Below are positions 7,985 through 16,223 of a stretch of DNA of 64,000 bases, piece after piece (within the stretch, counting starts at the first letter, position 1; each line of letters begins with the position of its first letter). Made by a program: the position numbers and the translations under genes. The notes under the pieces were generated by a model. That model saw only the letters and a list, made by a program, of their open reading frames with translations, was not told the DNA's origin and did not search any database. Source of the DNA: Candidatus Omnitrophota bacterium (GTDB taxonomy: Bacteria > Ratteibacteria > UBA8468 > B48-G9 > JAFGKM01); assembly GCA_023819375.1 (NCBI GenBank), contig JAMWDI010000001.1, forward strand, positions 124,001-188,000, written 5' to 3'.

Positions 7985-8856
7985 TTTGCAACTAAATACC
8001 CTATTATTTTGTAAATTAATTTTCCACACATTAAAGAAGAGGAAGTAAATATCTTTGAGGGAGAAAGTTCTACAAGATCAAAACCACAAATTTCAATGTC
8101 TTTCCTAAAAATTAAATTTTTCAAAAATTCATTTGTTTCCTCCCAGTAAAAGCCCCCAGGTTCAGGTGTTCCAGTTTCTGGAATTAGTGATGGATCAAAA
8201 AAATCAACGTCAATTGAAAGATAATATTTTCCAGACGGTATCTCATTTATTATCTTCTCCATCCATTTTTCTTTTTTCATTTGATAAGAATAATAAATTT
8301 TTATTTTTCTATTACCTTTTAAAAACTCAAATTCCTCTTTACTTATACTTCTAACCCCTAAAATGTAAAGACTGCAATTCTCTTCATAAATTCTTTTGTT
8401 AACACAGGCATGGGAATATTTTGTTCCATTATATTTTTCTCTTAAGTCAGAATGGGCATCAAGACATATATAATTTAAATCATTAAAATACCTTTTATAT
8501 GCTCTGAATAATCCCAAAGTTATTGTGTGTTCTCCTCCAATTCCAATAACAAATTTATTTTTTTTCAAATAAGAAGATATTTTTTTTTCTATTTTCTTGA
8601 TCATTTTCTCAGGAGAAGAAAAATCAATTTCAAGTTCGTCTTCAGTTTTTATCCCTATTTCATAAGGTTCAATTTCAAGTTCTTCATCAAAAAGTTCAAA
8701 ATTTCTTGAAGAGTAAATTATACTGATAGGAGCAAATTTTGTTCCTGAATTACCAGTAAGTGTACATTCATATCCAATAGGAAAAATTATAAATTTTGCT
8801 TTTTCAAAAGACACTTCTGGTATAGAAAGAAAATTAAAAGGAATTTTGTTCTCCAT
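7963..8856 (-). CDS. speB: Agmatinase / arginase-family ureohydrolase
   Basis: Hydrolyses agmatine to putrescine and urea, or a related guanidino substrate. The 297-residue protein has the manganese-binding motifs of the ureohydrolase fold in order: GIGGEHT (about 99-105), LDAHSDLR (about 131-138), a His in SHACV, and SIDVDFFDP (about 219-227), with TPEPGG downstream. The agmatinase-type length and motifs favour agmatinase over arginase. It begins the minus-strand agmatinase, Clp1-like, HD-GYP run and is divergent from pilB; a TATAAT lies on the minus strand at 8888 to 8883. No speA or other polyamine gene is in the window. Confidence 0.88.
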   Translation of the reverse strand: MENKIPFNFLSIPEVSFEKAKFIIFPIGYECTLTGNSGTKFAPISIIYSSRNFELFDEELEIEPYEIGIKTEDELEIDFSSPEKMIKKIEKKISSYLKKNKFVIGIGGEHTITLGLFRAYKRYFNDLNYICLDAHSDLREKYNGTKYSHACVNKRIYEENCSLYILGVRSISKEEFEFLKGNRKIKIYYSYQMKKEKWMEKIINEIPSGKYYLSIDVDFFDPSLIPETGTPEPGGFYWEETNEFLKNLIFRKDIEICGFDLVELSPSKIFTSSSLMCGKLIYKIIGYLVAKWKNLKF

Positions 8857-8881
8857 TTTACTTTTATTTTTTTTATGTTAA

Positions 8882-8890
8882 TATTATACA
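8882..8890. promoter_or_regulatory. Shared -10 region between speB and pilB
   Basis: The segment reads TATTATACA on the plus strand and contains TATAAT on the minus strand (8888 to 8883). The plus-strand TATTAT ends 9 nt before the pilB ATG at 8897, and that start has no Shine-Dalgarno site. -35 hexamers are weak on both sides. Confidence 0.4.
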
Positions 8891-8896
8891 ATAAAT

Positions 8897-10564
8897 ATGG
8901 AAAGAAAAGAATTAGGACAGATTTTACTTGAAAAGGGTTTAATTACGCTTGAACAATTAAATGAAGCACTTGAATTACAAAATGAAACAAAAAAATTTCT
9001 GGGAGAAATACTTATTGAAAAAGGTTATATAAAAAAAGAAGATATCTGGCAAGCATTAACTGAACAAAAAAAAGCAGATTCTGTGTCTCTATCAAAACTA
9101 AAAGGTTTAAAGCCAGAAATTGTAAAAATTATAGATGAAAATATAGCAAGAAGGTTTATTTGTATTCCAATAGCAAAAGAAGATGATATTTTGGTAGTTG
9201 CAATGAAAGATCCAGCCGATATAGTTGCAATAGATACTTTAAGAAGACTAACAGGATATAAAATTAAAGTAGTTAAAGGTGATGAAAAAGAAATAATTGA
9301 GTTTTTAGATAAATTTTTCTCTAGTTTTGACACTTTTCCAGAAACAATTTCAGAACTTGAAGAAATTTCAGAAGAAAAAGAAGAATTAGACGTAGATCAA
9401 CTTAAAGTTGCTGCTGAAGATGCACCTGTGATTAAATTTGTCAATTCTTTATTTGCAAATGCTATTGAAAAAAGAGCCACGGATATTCATCTTGAACCAG
9501 GTGAAAGAAATGTTTATATAAGATTCAGAATAGACGGTGTCCTTTATAATTTTACTTCACCTCCAAAAAGTTCATATCCTGCAATTGTAACAAGAATTAA
9601 AATTTTATCAAATCTTGATATTGGAGAAAGAAGATTACCACAGGATGGAAGATTTAAGATAAAATTAAGAGAAAAAGAAGTTGACGTAAGAGTTTCAACT
9701 CTACCTACTATTTATGGGGAAAAGGTAGTTTTAAGATTATTAGATAAAGAAAAACTTGTTTTAGATTTAGAAATGCTTGGATTTGAAAAAGAAGAATTAG
9801 AAAAATTCAAAAAAGCATTGAAAAGACCATATGGAATGATAATAGTAACAGGACCAACTGGAAGTGGGAAAACAACAACTTTGTATTCTGGATTGAGTTT
9901 TATAAACACCCCTGAAAAAAATATAATTACAATTGAAGATCCTGTTGAATATCAACTTGAAGGAATAAATCAGGTTCAGGTTAAACCTAAAATAGGATTA
10001 ACATTTGCAAATGTATTAAGACATATTTTAAGACAGGACCCAGATGTAATTATGGTTGGCGAAATAAGAGATTTAGAAACTGCTCAAATAGCAATTCAAG
10101 CCTCTTTAACTGGACATCTTGTTATAACTACTTTACATACAAATGATACTGTATCTACAATTTCTAGACTTTATTATATGGGCGTAGAACCATATCTTAT
10201 AGCAGACGCAGTGACTATTGTTATTTCACAAAGATTGGTAAGAAAAATTTGTAGTGAGTGCAAAATAATTGATAAGAAAGATACAGAAACACTTAAAAAT
10301 TTAGGATATAAAGAATTTATTGCATATAGAGGGAAAGGATGCTCTTTTTGTAATTACACAGGGTATTATGGAAGAATAGGAATTTTTGAAGTTTTAGAAT
10401 TTACAGAAGGGATAAGAGAAATGATTCTTAATAAAAAAAGTGATGACGAAATACGGGATTATGCTATAAAACTTGGCATGAAAACTTTAAAAGAATCTGC
10501 TATAAAAAAGGTCATTGATGGAATTACATCTCTTCCTGAAGCAATGACGGTAACAATTATATGA
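8897..10564 (+). CDS. pilB: Type IV pilus extension ATPase PilB with MshEN-like N-terminus
   Basis: Powers pilus assembly at the inner membrane. The 555-residue protein has an N-terminal region with two tandem motifs of the LGxxLxxxG...LxxxLxxQ pattern (about residues 6-28 and 34-57), the signature of MshEN domains that bind c-di-GMP. The ATPase domain has Walker A GPTGSGKTT (319-327), the Asp box TIEDPVEYQ, Walker B VGEIRD, and the His box. A four-cysteine zinc module (Cys452, 455, 482, 485) is standard for PilB/GspE. Its stop overlaps pilT by 4 bp. The start has no Shine-Dalgarno site. Since pilT, pilM-Q and pilins follow, PilB is preferred over GspE. Confidence 0.95.
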   Translation: MERKELGQILLEKGLITLEQLNEALELQNETKKFLGEILIEKGYIKKEDIWQALTEQKKADSVSLSKLKGLKPEIVKIIDENIARRFICIPIAKEDDILVVAMKDPADIVAIDTLRRLTGYKIKVVKGDEKEIIEFLDKFFSSFDTFPETISELEEISEEKEELDVDQLKVAAEDAPVIKFVNSLFANAIEKRATDIHLEPGERNVYIRFRIDGVLYNFTSPPKSSYPAIVTRIKILSNLDIGERRLPQDGRFKIKLREKEVDVRVSTLPTIYGEKVVLRLLDKEKLVLDLEMLGFEKEELEKFKKALKRPYGMIIVTGPTGSGKTTTLYSGLSFINTPEKNIITIEDPVEYQLEGINQVQVKPKIGLTFANVLRHILRQDPDVIMVGEIRDLETAQIAIQASLTGHLVITTLHTNDTVSTISRLYYMGVEPYLIADAVTIVISQRLVRKICSECKIIDKKDTETLKNLGYKEFIAYRGKGCSFCNYTGYYGRIGIFEVLEFTEGIREMILNKKSDDEIRDYAIKLGMKTLKESAIKKVIDGITSLPEAMTVTII

Positions 10565-11631
10565 GCATTATAAATATCAATGATATTCTTAAATTCGCTG
10601 TTGAAAAAAAAGCATCAGATATTCATATTCTTGCAAAGTTAAGACCTCACATAAGAATAAATGGAGAATTGCAACCAACTCCCTTTCCAGTTTTATCAAA
10701 TGAAGAATGTAAAAACCTTGTTTATTCTATTTTAAATGAGGAGCAAATAAAAATATTTGAAAAAACAAAAGAACTTGATTTTTCTTATGGAATAGAAGGT
10801 ATTGGGAGATTTAGAATAAATTTGCATTACCAGAGAGGAACTATAGGAATAGCAATAAGACCGATAAAGGATACAATTCCAACTTTTGAAGAACTTGGGC
10901 TTCCTTCCGATGTTATAATAAAAATGCTATCAAATCCTTATGGATTGATTCTAATTTGTGGACCAACAGGAAGTGGCAAGTCAACTACTCTTGCCTCAAT
11001 GATAGAATATTTAAACGAAACAAAACCACTTCACATAATTACAATTGAAGATCCCATAGAATATCTTTTTAAATACAAAAAATCTATAGTAGAACAAAGA
11101 GAACTCGGACAGGACACATATTCCTTTGCAGAGGCATTAAAAAGAGTTTTAAGGCAAGATCCAGATGTTGTTTTAATTGGAGAAATGAGAGATAAAGAAA
11201 CAATTGAATCTGCTTTGAGAATAGCAGAAACAGGACATCTCGTTCTTTCTACCTTACACACAGGAGAAGTTGTTCAAGCAATGGGAAGAATTGTAAATGT
11301 TTTTCCGGGTGAGCAACAATTAACAATAAGAACACAACTTTCACTTGTGCTAATAGGTGTAATTGTTCAACAATTAATTCCGCGGAAAGATGGAAAAGGC
11401 AGAGTTCTTGCAACTGAAATTATGGTTGTAACACCAGCAATTAGGAGTTTAATCAGGGAAGGGAATTTTGCTCAGATTTATTCACAAATTCAACTTGGAG
11501 GAGAATATGGAATGAAAACAATGAATTCTTCTTTAATTTCACTTTATAAAAAGGGTTTAATTTCTAAGGAAGACATGATAAGTAGAAGTCCGAATATAAA
11601 AGAGTTAAAATTATTGTTAGGAGAAAAATAA
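10561..11631 (+). CDS. pilT: Type IV pilus retraction ATPase PilT
   Basis: Depolymerises pili for twitching motility and DNA uptake. The 356-residue hexameric ATPase has a PAS-like N-terminal domain (KASDIHI at the start), Walker A GPTGSGKST (134-142), the Asp box TIEDPIEYL, Walker B LIGEMRD, and the PilT-specific AIRSLIREG block near residue 288, which separates it from PilB. It overlaps pilB by 4 bp and shares one base with pilC (TAATG), so translation of the three is coupled. Retraction implies that these are dynamic pili and not just a type II secretion pseudopilus. Confidence 0.95.
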   Translation: MSIININDILKFAVEKKASDIHILAKLRPHIRINGELQPTPFPVLSNEECKNLVYSILNEEQIKIFEKTKELDFSYGIEGIGRFRINLHYQRGTIGIAIRPIKDTIPTFEELGLPSDVIIKMLSNPYGLILICGPTGSGKSTTLASMIEYLNETKPLHIITIEDPIEYLFKYKKSIVEQRELGQDTYSFAEALKRVLRQDPDVVLIGEMRDKETIESALRIAETGHLVLSTLHTGEVVQAMGRIVNVFPGEQQLTIRTQLSLVLIGVIVQQLIPRKDGKGRVLATEIMVVTPAIRSLIREGNFAQIYSQIQLGGEYGMKTMNSSLISLYKKGLISKEDMISRSPNIKELKLLLGEK

Positions 11632-12857
11632 TGGCAAAATATTTCTATATTGCAAGGGATATTTCAGGTAGTAAGAAAGAAGGTATTATTGATGGAGATT
11701 CAACAAGTAAAGTTATTTCTCTTTTAAGAAATCAAAATTTATATCCTGTTGAAATAAAATTAATTGGAGAAAAAGGCCTTGATGAAATTATAACAAAAGA
11801 AGAAAAAATAAGTAAAAAAGGAAGGGTATTATTAGGAGAACTAGCAATTTTTTCAAGACAACTTGCCGTTATGCTTGATGCTGGAGTTCCAATAATAGAT
11901 GCTATTTCAGACCTTAAAGAGCAAACAAGCAATAGATATTTTGCTTACATTCTTGAGAATATAAAAAAAGATATTCAAACAGGAAAAAGTTTTTCAAGTG
12001 CAATAAGTAAATATCCTAAAATCTTCTCTCCTTTATATGTTGCTCTTGTTAAAAGTGGCGAAGAAAGTGGCAATCTTGTAGGAGTAATGTCAGAACTTTC
12101 ATCTTATATAGAAGATCAAATTATTTTATTAAGAAAATTAAGACAGGCTTTAAGTTATCCAACTGTAATTTTTATATTTTTTATTGGTGTAATTTCTTTT
12201 GTTTTCTTGTTTTTAATACCTAAATTTCAATCAATTTTTTCAAGTTTTGGAGCAAAACTTCCAGGATTAACCTTGTTTATTTTTAAAATAAGTGGTTTAT
12301 TTTTAAAGTTTTTACCAATTTTTATTTTTTTCCTTTTCTTTCTTGGAGTTTTTTTATACTTTTATAAAAATACTAAAATTGGAAGGAAACAAATAGATAC
12401 TGTCAAATTAAAATTTCCTTTTCTTGGAAAACTTATGTTGAAAATTTCTCTTGCAAGATTTTCAAGTTCGCTTGCCACTCTTCTTGCAGGAGGAATAAGT
12501 ATAACAAATGCTCTTGAAATAGTCGCAAAAGTCAGTGGTAACGTTATAATTGAAAATATTATAAACAAAGTAAAAAAAGGAATTATTGAAGGAAGGGTAT
12601 TAAATGAAGAATTAAAAAAACATAAAATTTTCCCATCAATTTTAATCCGAATGGTTCGTGTGGGAGAAGAAACAGGAAAATTGGAAGAAATGTTGCTCAG
12701 AGTTTCAAGATTTTTTAAAGACGAGGTTGACGCTACTATTAATATTCTTACCACCATAATTGAACCAATTTTAATAATAGGACTTGGTATTGTTGTAGGT
12801 ATTGTGGTTCTTGCAATTTACTTGCCTATATTTAAACTTGCAGGAACTTTAAGATAA
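11631..12857 (+). CDS. pilC: Type IV pilus inner-membrane platform protein PilC
   Basis: The inner-membrane platform on which PilB and PilT act. The 408-residue protein has the two-fold repeated GspF domain (about residues 65-190 and 265-395), with conserved FxRQLAVMLDAGVPI and its counterpart FSSSLATLLAGGI. Hydrophobic segments fall at about 170-195, 220-245 and 375-400. The length and three membrane spans are normal. The pilin promoter overlaps its last codons. Confidence 0.94.
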   Translation: MAKYFYIARDISGSKKEGIIDGDSTSKVISLLRNQNLYPVEIKLIGEKGLDEIITKEEKISKKGRVLLGELAIFSRQLAVMLDAGVPIIDAISDLKEQTSNRYFAYILENIKKDIQTGKSFSSAISKYPKIFSPLYVALVKSGEESGNLVGVMSELSSYIEDQIILLRKLRQALSYPTVIFIFFIGVISFVFLFLIPKFQSIFSSFGAKLPGLTLFIFKISGLFLKFLPIFIFFLFFLGVFLYFYKNTKIGRKQIDTVKLKFPFLGKLMLKISLARFSSSLATLLAGGISITNALEIVAKVSGNVIIENIINKVKKGIIEGRVLNEELKKHKIFPSILIRMVRVGEETGKLEEMLLRVSRFFKDEVDATINILTTIIEPILIIGLGIVVGIVVLAIYLPIFKLAGTLR

Positions 12858-12866
12858 GTGTATAAT
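12838..12866 (+). promoter_or_regulatory. Dedicated promoter of the major pilin genes
   Basis: TTGCAG (12838-12843), a 17-nt spacer and TATAAT (12861-12866) straddle the end of pilC. The expected start near 12873 leaves a leader of about 25 nt that holds the strongest ribosome site in the pilus operon, AAGGAGGTGA. This allows the pilins to be made in excess over the motor proteins. Confidence 0.7.
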
Positions 12867-12883
12867 AAAAATATAAAAGAAGA

Positions 12884-12894
12884 AAGGAGGTGAA
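12884..12894 (+). promoter_or_regulatory. Near-perfect Shine-Dalgarno site of pilin 1
   Basis: AAAGGAGGTGA, complementary to the 16S anti-Shine-Dalgarno end over its whole length, ends a few bases before the ATG at 12898. It shows that the organism uses Shine-Dalgarno pairing for high-yield genes, in contrast to the genes here that lack any such site. Confidence 0.8.
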
Positions 12895-12897
12895 AGA

Positions 12898-13272
12898 ATG
12901 AAAAAAAATAAAAAGAAAGGTTTTACTTTGATTGAATTGATGACAGTGGTAATTATTGTTGGAATTTTAGCGTCAGTTGCTGTTCCTCTTTATAGAGGAC
13001 AAGTCAAAAGAGCAATGGCAGCAGAAGGAGCAGCATTACTTGGTTCTGTAAGAACTGCTGAAAGAGTCTATTATGCTGAACATGGAAAATATACAGATGA
13101 TAAAACAAAACTGGGGATAGATACAACTGGAAACAAATATTTTAAAGATTATACGATTACACTTACAGGTGGAGGCACTGGATTTATCGCAACAACAACT
13201 GGAGAAGGAGATGCTGCAGGAATTACTGTATCCATTGACCAGGATGGAAATTTAACTTATTCTGGAATTTAA
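12898..13272 (+). CDS. pilA: Major type IV pilin, copy 1
   Basis: The 124-residue prepilin has a short basic leader (nine residues, KKKG) cleaved before FTLIEL, with Glu at position 5 of the mature protein, then a hydrophobic alpha-helix that forms the pilus core. The globular part includes AERVYYAEHGKYTD and a Gly/Thr-rich beta region (LTGGGTGF) with no Cys pair. It differs from the next gene at only eight residues. A dedicated promoter and strong ribosome site suggest high expression. The prepilin peptidase PilD is not in this window. Confidence 0.95.
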   Translation: MKKNKKKGFTLIELMTVVIIVGILASVAVPLYRGQVKRAMAAEGAALLGSVRTAERVYYAEHGKYTDDKTKLGIDTTGNKYFKDYTITLTGGGTGFIATTTGEGDAAGITVSIDQDGNLTYSGI

Positions 13273-13292
13273 ATTAAAGGGAGGGACAAAAA

Positions 13293-13667
13293 ATGAAAAA
13301 AAACAAAAAGAAAGGTTTTACTTTAATTGAGTTGATGACAGTGGTAATTATTGTTGGAATTCTTGCTGCTATTGCTGTTCCTCTTTATAGAAGCAATGTC
13401 AAAAGAGCAATGGCAGCAGAAGGAGCAGCATTACTTGGTTCTGTAAGAACTGCTGAAAGAGTCTATTATGCTGAACATGGAAAATATACAGATGATAAAA
13501 CAAAACTGGCAGTAGATACAAGTGGAAACAAATATTTTAAAGATTATACGATTACACTTACAGGTGGAGGCACTGGATTTGTCGCAACAACAACTGGAGA
13601 AGGAGATGCTGCAGGAATTACTGTATCCATTGACCAGGATGGAAATTTAACTTATTCTGGAATTTAG
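13293..13667 (+). CDS. pilA: Major type IV pilin, copy 2 (tandem duplicate)
   Basis: Almost identical to the pilin 21 bp upstream: 124 residues with eight substitutions, four of them clustered in the helix after the leader (Ser-Val to Ala-Ile, Gly-Gln to Ser-Asn), three near residue 78-83 and one in the Gly-rich beta region. The leader and cleavage site KKG/FTLIEL are unchanged. Long stretches are identical at the nucleotide level too, so the copy is recent or kept similar by gene conversion. The ribosome site AAAGGGAGGG is good. It is probably co-transcribed with copy 1. Confidence 0.95.
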   Translation: MKKNKKKGFTLIELMTVVIIVGILAAIAVPLYRSNVKRAMAAEGAALLGSVRTAERVYYAEHGKYTDDKTKLAVDTSGNKYFKDYTITLTGGGTGFVATTTGEGDAAGITVSIDQDGNLTYSGI

Positions 13668-13677
13668 AAATAAAAAT

Positions 13678-14595
13678 ATGATTTTAAAAACATGTATTGA
13701 TTTTAATGAGAAATTTATTAAGATCATTGAAGGTTTTGAAAAAAAATCAAATTTATATATAACAAATATTGGAAAAATTGAAAGCCCTATTGAAGATCTA
13801 AAAAAAATAACAAGTGAAGATGTTGAAATTTTAGGGAATTTTTTAATAGATTATTTCAAAAAAAATAAATTTAAAGGGAAATTTGGAATATTTACAGTAA
13901 ATGATGTTGATACAATTTATCATTATTTTGAATTACCTAATCTACCCGAAAATGAAATTGAAAATGCAATAAAATATGAAGGTGTTCAGTTAATACCAGA
14001 TTTTATTGAAAATTATGAATATGATTATATTTCCTTTCATATAAACAATAAAAGAAATATTACACTTATTGCCTACCCTAAAAATAAAGTTGATTTATAC
14101 TGTCAAATATTAACAAAAGTAAAGTTGAAACCAATTATAATGGATGTTGCAGGAATTGCACTTTTAAATAGTTTTTTATATTTCAATCAAACTAAAGATA
14201 TTGTTTGTTTTCTCAACTTTGGTTTTTCAATTACAAATTGTGTTATTTATTTAAAAGATAAATTTCTGTTCCTCAGAGATATTCCTGTTGGATTAAAAAA
14301 CTTAAAAGATAAAGAGTTAATAGAGGAACAGATAAATGAGTTAAGCGAAGAAATAAATATTTCTATAAAATATTTCCAGAATAAAGTTGGTATTCCTGTT
14401 AAAAAAATTTATCTTACAGGATTGGAAAACCAAATTCCTGAAATTAAAGAAAAAATTGAAAGAAATTTAGAACTTCTATGTGAATATTATAATCCATTTT
14501 TTTATCTTCCAGAAAACGCAATACTTTCTGAGATAAAAAAAGAAGGATCATTTTATTCTACGTGTTTTGGATTATTAACACGAAAAATAATATGA
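13678..14595 (+). CDS. pilM: PilM-like pilus assembly ATPase
   Basis: An actin-like protein of the cytoplasmic face of the pilus machine that binds the N-terminus of PilN. At 305 residues it is somewhat shorter than usual and diverged. It keeps the order of the fold: CIDFNEKFIKI near the start, LPNLPENEIENAIKYE (the conserved linker near residue 80), and the FLNFGFSITNCVIY phosphate-loop-like segment near 180. The context, directly before PilN- and PilO-like genes in the canonical order, is the strongest evidence. It ends in an ATGA overlap with pilN. Confidence 0.85.
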   Translation: MILKTCIDFNEKFIKIIEGFEKKSNLYITNIGKIESPIEDLKKITSEDVEILGNFLIDYFKKNKFKGKFGIFTVNDVDTIYHYFELPNLPENEIENAIKYEGVQLIPDFIENYEYDYISFHINNKRNITLIAYPKNKVDLYCQILTKVKLKPIIMDVAGIALLNSFLYFNQTKDIVCFLNFGFSITNCVIYLKDKFLFLRDIPVGLKNLKDKELIEEQINELSEEINISIKYFQNKVGIPVKKIYLTGLENQIPEIKEKIERNLELLCEYYNPFFYLPENAILSEIKKEGSFYSTCFGLLTRKII

Positions 14596-15182
14596 TTGAA
14601 ATAAATATTTTGAAAAAGAGATGGGAAAAATATAGAAAAAAATTTTTAATTGTTAAAATAGTTATTTATTATTTTGCAGGTTTAATTTTAATTTTTTTCT
14701 TATGTTCGGTCATATTTTTTTCAAATAAATTTATAATAAATGGCATTAAAAAAGAAATTAAAACTCTCGAAAACAAAATAGCGGCAGAAAAAAATCTCAT
14801 TGAAAACATAAAAGAAATTAATGCAAAATTACAGACTCTTTGTAAAAAATGCTCTTTATATGAAGATGAATATAAAAATAGGTTATTATGGAGTAAAAAT
14901 TTAGCGGTAATTTCTGAATCAGTACCATCTGGTATGTGGATAAGTAAACTTTCCTACCAAAGGGCATTCTCTGAAAGCGAAAAGAATATTACAATTATTG
15001 TTGAAGGCTTTATTTCTCCTTATTATATCAAACCAGAAAAAGGTTGTTTAATTTTTATCAATAATTTAAAAGCAAATGGAAAGAATCTTTTTGACAAAGT
15101 ATTACTTAGTGAAATAACAAAAGGATTAAAAGAAGATAATGAGGTTTATTATTTTAAATTTGAAATTAAGGTAAAAAAATGA
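14592..15182 (+). CDS. pilN: PilN-like pilus assembly protein
   Basis: The 196-residue inner-membrane protein starts at 14592 with MIEINIL, the short cytoplasmic tail that PilM grips, followed by one hydrophobic helix (about residues 22-44), a coiled coil (about 48-75) and a periplasmic ferredoxin-like domain. I chose the ATG inside the ATGA overlap with pilM; a longer frame begins at 14562 but would add ten residues before this tail. It overlaps the next gene by 4 bp. Confidence 0.82.
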   Translation: MIEINILKKRWEKYRKKFLIVKIVIYYFAGLILIFFLCSVIFFSNKFIINGIKKEIKTLENKIAAEKNLIENIKEINAKLQTLCKKCSLYEDEYKNRLLWSKNLAVISESVPSGMWISKLSYQRAFSESEKNITIIVEGFISPYYIKPEKGCLIFINNLKANGKNLFDKVLLSEITKGLKEDNEVYYFKFEIKVKK

Positions 15183-15709
15183 AAGGATCACCAACTTTTA
15201 TTAAAAAATGGGTTTTATGGATAATTTTAAGTTATGTTTTTTTTATAAGCCTATTTTTGGTTTTTGTTTTTATTCCTCAAAGAAATCAAATTTTCAAATA
15301 TAAAACCGAGAAAAATTTACTTGAATATAATTATTTAAAATTAAAAAATAATCCACAATTTTTACGATCAATAAAAGATTTAGTTGAAATTGCAGAAAAT
15401 AAAATTTACAATTTTGAGTGGTTTACTTTTTATGACGATCCCAATATTGCTCTATATGATTATTTAGAAAATCTATCCTCACAAGCAGGAATTGAAATTA
15501 TTTCCATAAAAGGCATTCCAGATAAAAATGAGTTATATTATCTCTGGGAAGTAAAATTACAAGGAGATTTCAAAAATTTTGTCTCTTTTGTTTATCTTAT
15601 TGAAACTGGAAAAAAATATTTGAAAATTGAAGAAATAGAAATTATTTCAGGAGAAAAAGGCGAAAGTTTTTATAATTTAAAACTTGCAGGGCTGAGAGGA
15701 ATAAAATAA
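15179..15709 (+). CDS. pilO: PilO-like pilus assembly protein
   Basis: 176 residues with one N-terminal membrane helix (about residues 12-33) preceded by a basic patch, then a coiled-coil region and a periplasmic domain ending in a beta-rich segment. The sequence is diverged, but the architecture, size and position between PilN- and PilP-like genes match PilO, the partner of PilN in the alignment complex. It starts within the ATGA overlap with pilN. Confidence 0.8.
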   Translation: MKGSPTFIKKWVLWIILSYVFFISLFLVFVFIPQRNQIFKYKTEKNLLEYNYLKLKNNPQFLRSIKDLVEIAENKIYNFEWFTFYDDPNIALYDYLENLSSQAGIEIISIKGIPDKNELYYLWEVKLQGDFKNFVSFVYLIETGKKYLKIEEIEIISGEKGESFYNLKLAGLRGIK

Positions 15710-15713
15710 AAAA

Positions 15714-16223
15714 ATGGAGAGAAAAAAACTAACTTTACTTGTTTTAACTATAGTTTTAATACTTCTTTGGGCATGGCAATTAAAACCAAAAAAGAAGAAA
15801 ATAAATATTGAACCTATAATTGAAGAAAAAGAAATTATTGCTGGAATTAATTTAAGAGAAATAGAAGAAAATTTTTCAGAAATAAAGAAAAAAATAGTTG
15901 AAATTGAAAATATTAATAAAGCCAACATTGGAAAGATTACAATTCAAAAAAATCCATTGAAACCCTGGATTTTAAGAAAAGAATCTCTAACAAAAGAGGA
16001 GAAAGAACCTGAAAAACCCAATTTTAAAATATCTGGAATTGTTCAAGGTAGCAAAAAATCTTATGTAATAATTGATAATGAAGTAAAAGAAGAAGGAGAA
16101 ACAATTGGAAATTTTATAATTTTTAAAATCTACCCCGAAAAAGTTATTTTGAAAGATATGACTGGAAATTTTTTTACCTTAAATTTTGAATTTGAACAAG
16201 GAGGAAACAATGAAAAACAGTAA
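15714..16223 (+). CDS. PilP/GspC-like alignment protein
   Basis: 169 residues: one membrane helix (about 6-21), a charged linker and a C-terminal beta domain (about 105-165) of the PilP/GspC type, with the pattern SGIVQG...VIIDNEV..EGETIG...KIYPEKVILKD. PilP usually is a lipoprotein; here a plain membrane anchor as in GspC is seen. The domain should contact the N-terminal repeats of the secretin encoded next, bridging inner and outer membranes. It overlaps pilQ by 14 bp. Confidence 0.75.
   Translation: MERKKLTLLVLTIVLILLWAWQLKPKKKKINIEPIIEEKEIIAGINLREIEENFSEIKKKIVEIENINKANIGKITIQKNPLKPWILRKESLTKEEKEPEKPNFKISGIVQGSKKSYVIIDNEVKEEGETIGNFIIFKIYPEKVILKDMTGNFFTLNFEFEQGGNNEKQ

Noticed and set aside
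8133-8709. Plus-strand open frames within speB
   Set aside because: They are low-complexity, Phe/Lys-rich mirror images of the real gene on the other strand.
16186-16209. Earlier start of pilQ
   Set aside because: The ATG at 16210 has AAGGAGG just upstream and begins a normal signal peptide; the first eight residues of the longer form do not.
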